DNA of 64,000 nt, taken from assembly GCF_001678665.1 (NCBI RefSeq), contig NZ_LZRP01000001.1:744001-808000 (forward strand), given 5' to 3'. The DNA is from Erythrobacter sp. QSSC1-22B (GTDB taxonomy: Bacteria > Pseudomonadota > Alphaproteobacteria > Sphingomonadales > Sphingomonadaceae). Positions 61,027 through 64,000 of this stretch are shown here, piece after piece (position 1 is the stretch's first letter; the number at the start of each line of letters is the position of its first letter). The notes under the pieces were generated by a model. The model ran no database searches, was not told the origin of the DNA, and worked only from the letters and a program-made list of their open reading frames with translations. Made by a program: the position numbers and the translations under genes.

Positions 61027-63123
61027 CTAACCCTCGCCGTCGACCGCGATGCCGTTGCGACTGGTCGCCTTGACGCGGTAAAGCGCCCGGTCCGCCGCGC
61101 GGATCAGCGCCGCCGCATCGCCGGTCTCGGATGGCGATGCTGCCGCTACCCCGAGACTGATAGTGATCACCCTGTGTTCGGGGTGGGGGTGCTCGATGCC
61201 CAAGGCCTCGATGGCGGTCCGCACTCGCTCGGCCACGATGGCGGCACCCGCGGCGTCGATCCCGGGCAAAAGCAAAGCGAACTCCTCGCCTCCCGTTCGC
61301 GCCGCGATGTCGATCTCGCGACAGGTGCCGCCGATCGCCTGAGCCACCTGTTTGAGGCATTCGTCGCCGGCAGGGTGGCCGAAGCTGTCGTTGTATTTCT
61401 TGAAATGGTCGATATCGATCGCGATCAACGCGACCGGGCTGCCCTCACGCTCAGCCCGTGCCCATTCTTTCTGGAGGCAATCGTCGAACAGTCGACGATT
61501 GGAAAGCCCGGTCAGCGGATCGGTGGTAGCCTGCTTGGCAAGCAGCGCATTGGCCTCGCCCAGCTCGGCATTGGCTTTTGCGAGACGAAAGCGCTGCATG
61601 GCATAGCCGACCCGGGTGCGAAACAGCTCCACAGCCACGATCTGGCGGCGAGCCCAAGGGCGCGAGCGCCCCCTTACGGTCTCCCGCCAGGCAGCGAAGG
61701 AATTGCGCGGCGACAGGGATTGCGCGGTCCCGGACAGTCCATCGTCCTTGCGCGGATCACCCGCCCAGTCGATCTCCTCGATTTGCTCCGGCCGCAGCCA
61801 CATCGCCAGCAGGGGACGCGAGGTCTGAAGCCTGATGGCCAATACGCCGCTGGCGTCGGTGGCCAATTCCTCCGCACCGGCGAGTTCCTCGCTCAACCGA
61901 TCGGTCGCATAGCTCTGCCGACCCTGCAGGCGTGAAGTGACAAAGGACGACAATCGGGACAATCGTTCGCCATCCGGATAGTGGCCCGCCCCGGCGATCA
62001 GTCCAGCATCGCCCACCAGCACGAAGCCACCGCAGTCGAAAAGCCGCTTCAGCTCATCGCAGGAAGTTCTGAGACGTCGCTCGGGATCGTCACTGGTAAG
62101 CGTGCTCTCGAGAATGGAATCCAGCGCGGCGGTCTGGATCGCCTCCAGCCGGACGGCCTCCGCACGTTCGAAGGCGAGGACAAAGGCCGATAGAGAGGCC
62201 CCGACGTGGCGGCAGAACAATTGCGCCTCAACCGGGACCAGCCGAGGCGCGTAATGGTGGCACACGACCAGCCCCCACAATTCGCCCTGGACCATGAGCG
62301 AGATCGACATCGAGGCGCCCAGCCCCATGTTTTTCATATATTCGATATGGATCGGCGCGACCGAACGCAGGATACAATGCGACATGTCGATCGGCGCGCC
62401 GCTGGGCGGGGGCATGATTGGCGCCGGATCATAGCCCACATCGGGGGTCATGCGGATGAAGTTGCGGCGAAAAAGCTCGCGCGCCTGACGCGGGATGTCC
62501 GACGCGGGGAAACGGTGCCCGAGATATTTCGTCGCCTGCGCGATCCGGGACTCGGCGATAACGGACCCGCTGCCGTCGTCGCGGAACCGATAGATCATCA
62601 CGCTATCGAAACCGCTGATAGCGCGCACCTGATCGACCCCGATGGCGCAGGCATCGACAAGGTTCTGACTGGCATTGATCCGGTTGAAGATCGCGCCCGC
62701 CATATCCAGCGCCGAGGCAACGCTGCCCTCGATCTCTGCTTCGAACAGCTCGACCGCGACGAAGCATCCCGTGCGATGCGCCATCATAGCCAGCGGGCGC
62801 CGGTCGTGCGCTCGTGCAAGACCGACGTAGACCGGTTCGTCGTTGAGGTTGAGCAGGCAGGAGACGATCAGATCGTCGATCGTAATCCCCAGCAGGTCTT
62901 GCGCACTCGGATTGTTGTCCGATTCGAGGCCAAGCAACCGCTCGCAATCCCCCGCCCGGTGGCGCAACAGTCCCGAGGCTGCATCGAACAACAACAGCAG
63001 GCCATGCGGCTGGATCGAACCGGGCGTGTGGATCGGTTCCACATCGCAACGGCGCGTGGCATCGTGAGCCGGGCTTTGGGAATCGGCGATTGGATCAGTG
63101 GTCATGGGAGCGGTTGCCGTCAT
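61027..63123 (-). CDS. bphP: Bacteriophytochrome-diguanylate cyclase
   Basis: Red/far-red photoreceptor fused to a c-di-GMP synthase, 698 residues. PAS: Cys 26 in RRCDVEPIHTPGSIQPHG, the biliverdin attachment site of BphPs. GAF: PASDIPRQARELFRRN and HCILRSVAPIHIEYMKNMG, with the chromophore-binding His. A PHY domain follows (about 325-510). The C-terminal GGDEF domain has DPLTGLSNRRLFDDCL and active-site GGEEF, with an RxxD inhibitory site (REID) five residues before it. It should therefore be active and product-inhibited. GGAAGGG precedes ATG 63123. No heme oxygenase gene is adjacent. Confidence 0.94.
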   Translation of the reverse strand: MTATAPMTTDPIADSQSPAHDATRRCDVEPIHTPGSIQPHGLLLLFDAASGLLRHRAGDCERLLGLESDNNPSAQDLLGITIDDLIVSCLLNLNDEPVYVGLARAHDRRPLAMMAHRTGCFVAVELFEAEIEGSVASALDMAGAIFNRINASQNLVDACAIGVDQVRAISGFDSVMIYRFRDDGSGSVIAESRIAQATKYLGHRFPASDIPRQARELFRRNFIRMTPDVGYDPAPIMPPPSGAPIDMSHCILRSVAPIHIEYMKNMGLGASMSISLMVQGELWGLVVCHHYAPRLVPVEAQLFCRHVGASLSAFVLAFERAEAVRLEAIQTAALDSILESTLTSDDPERRLRTSCDELKRLFDCGGFVLVGDAGLIAGAGHYPDGERLSRLSSFVTSRLQGRQSYATDRLSEELAGAEELATDASGVLAIRLQTSRPLLAMWLRPEQIEEIDWAGDPRKDDGLSGTAQSLSPRNSFAAWRETVRGRSRPWARRQIVAVELFRTRVGYAMQRFRLAKANAELGEANALLAKQATTDPLTGLSNRRLFDDCLQKEWARAEREGSPVALIAIDIDHFKKYNDSFGHPAGDECLKQVAQAIGGTCREIDIAARTGGEEFALLLPGIDAAGAAIVAERVRTAIEALGIEHPHPEHRVITISLGVAAASPSETGDAAALIRAADRALYRVKATSRNGIAVDGEG

Positions 63124-63336
63124 GCACCCTTCCATTGTCGAGGTCGAGGGGCGCGGATTCGGATATAACGGGCGTAAGGAATTCCATGGCCGTGGCTGTC
63201 TGAAACCGGAGATACGCGGGGCGAACGTCATACCCGGGGCTCGCACGGATTTTCGACCGCAAGCACGGATTGGCCAATACTTAGCATATATCGGGTGCAA
63301 ACACCCGCTTTTTAAACTTCAACTCCGTCGCCCGTG

Positions 63337-64000
63337 TCAGCCGGCGAAGATCGTGCGGATGACGCCGTCCAGGTCATCGTGGCTGAAGGGCTTCTCCAGC
63401 CGGGCGACGATATCCTGCTTGGCGCCCTCGGGCATCTCGGCATAGCCGCTGGCGAGGACGACGGGGAGATCGGGGCGGTCGCGGTGGATTTCGCGTGCCA
63501 GTGCCACGCCGGTCATGTTTGGCATCGCCTGATCGGTGATCACAAGATCGACATCATCGCGCTTGGACAGCATGTCGAGAGCCTGCGCGCCCGAGCCGGC
63601 CTCCTGGACCTCGTGGCCCAAATCCTCGAGCAGCGCAACGGTGCCGAACAGCACCAGCGCGTCGTCGTCGACGGCCAGGATTTTCAAGGGCTTGAACGCA
63701 TCTCCGGGCTGTTCCGCGGGAGCGGACACGATGGCCGGGCCAGCCGGTCCATCGCTCGCGACCGGCAGATACATCGCCGCCGTGGTGCCCTCGCCCGGCC
63801 GACTTTGCAATTGAAACGACCCGCCCAGCTGGCTGGTCAGCCCGTGAACCATCGACAGCCCCAGCCCGGTCCCGCTCCCGACCCCCTTGGTGGTGAAGAA
63901 CGGCTCCATCGCGCGCGCCAGGGTTTCGGCATCCATCCCGGCGCCGGTGTCCTCGACGCGGATGCGGACGTATTCGCCCGGTTCGAGCTGCGGCGATCCC
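63337..64000 (-). CDS. Hybrid sensor histidine kinase, C-terminal part (cut by window edge)
   Basis: Only the last 220 residues are in the window; the 5' part lies beyond position 64000. The visible part starts within the ATPase domain (VRIRVEDTGAGMD, PFFTTKGVGSGTGLGLSMVHG, the G1/F/G2 boxes). A linker then leads to a receiver domain with LKILAVDDDALV, the phospho-acceptor Asp in LVITDQAMPNM and Lys in RLEKPFS. Such HK-REC proteins often take a PAS/GAF sensor input. Its closeness and co-orientation to the bacteriophytochrome gene (213 bases) suggest, but do not prove, a shared light or redox signalling role. Confidence 0.88.
   Translation of the reverse strand, partial: GSPQLEPGEYVRIRVEDTGAGMDAETLARAMEPFFTTKGVGSGTGLGLSMVHGLTSQLGGSFQLQSRPGEGTTAAMYLPVASDGPAGPAIVSAPAEQPGDAFKPLKILAVDDDALVLFGTVALLEDLGHEVQEAGSGAQALDMLSKRDDVDLVITDQAMPNMTGVALAREIHRDRPDLPVVLASGYAEMPEGAKQDIVARLEKPFSHDDLDGVIRTIFAG

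Overview
The window is a high-GC stretch of an alphaproteobacterial chromosome. It most likely comes from the Sphingomonadales, probably the Erythrobacteraceae. This assignment is inferred from gene content: two large TonB-dependent receptors with the plug style common in sphingomonads, a bacteriophytochrome-diguanylate cyclase, a mitofilin-like (alpha-Mic60) gene beside hemD-hemC, and an Anbu proteasome-like cluster. No rRNA, tRNA, CRISPR array, insertion sequence or prophage was recognised. Genes are densely packed, often with ATGA or GTGA start-stop overlaps. Nearly every long open frame antisense to a real gene is a high-GC artefact.

Layout. 0-6 kb: mscL; an envelope operon of lemA and two TPM-domain genes; a Nudix hydrolase and an SDR oxidoreductase; a small minus-strand operon of two 37-residue membrane peptides and a PspC-domain protein, preceded by an exact sigma-54 promoter match; recF. 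6-18 kb: a tesA-like lipoprotein esterase divergent from an ABC ATPase and FtsX-type permease (the E. coli tesA/ybbA-ybbP arrangement), a TonB receptor, typA, a ZIP-like membrane protein and a second TonB receptor. 18-23 kb: putP, gamma-glutamyltransferase, a VOC protein and an extensin-like lipoprotein. 23-27 kb: the four-gene Anbu cluster (ATP-grasp, alpha-E, transglutaminase, Anbu). 27-34 kb: an alpha/beta hydrolase, a DUF3617-like lipoprotein, uvrB, two lipoproteins and a DsbD/ScsB-type thiol reductase. 34-42 kb: a UbiH-family hydroxylase, the mic60-hemD-hemC unit, and the divergent tsaD-gpsA-flippase unit. 42-45 kb: an uncharacterised envelope operon (vWA lipoprotein, OmpA-like protein, 44-residue membrane peptide, membrane-anchored HhH protein) and a single-domain response regulator.

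45-64 kb: an aromatic/organic-acid degradation unit (gcdH, maiA, fahA). Next is a compositionally different pair (phospholipase D-like, RlpA-like), then scattered acyl-CoA genes (acyl-CoA dehydrogenase, crotonase, thiolase, CoA-transferase/racemase). A complete PaoABC-type molybdenum hydroxylase operon follows, with its XdhC chaperone and a MobA-like cytidylyltransferase, then a bacteriophytochrome-diguanylate cyclase, and finally the 3' part of a hybrid histidine kinase that runs off the right edge.

The most noteworthy systems are the sigma-54 micro-protein/PspC operon (a candidate phage-shock-like envelope stress unit not matching the textbook pspABC layout), the Anbu peptide-ligase/protease cluster of unknown substrate, the vWA-OmpA-micropeptide-HhH envelope operon, and the mic60-hem linkage. 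All functions were assigned by reading sequence and motifs; no database search was run.
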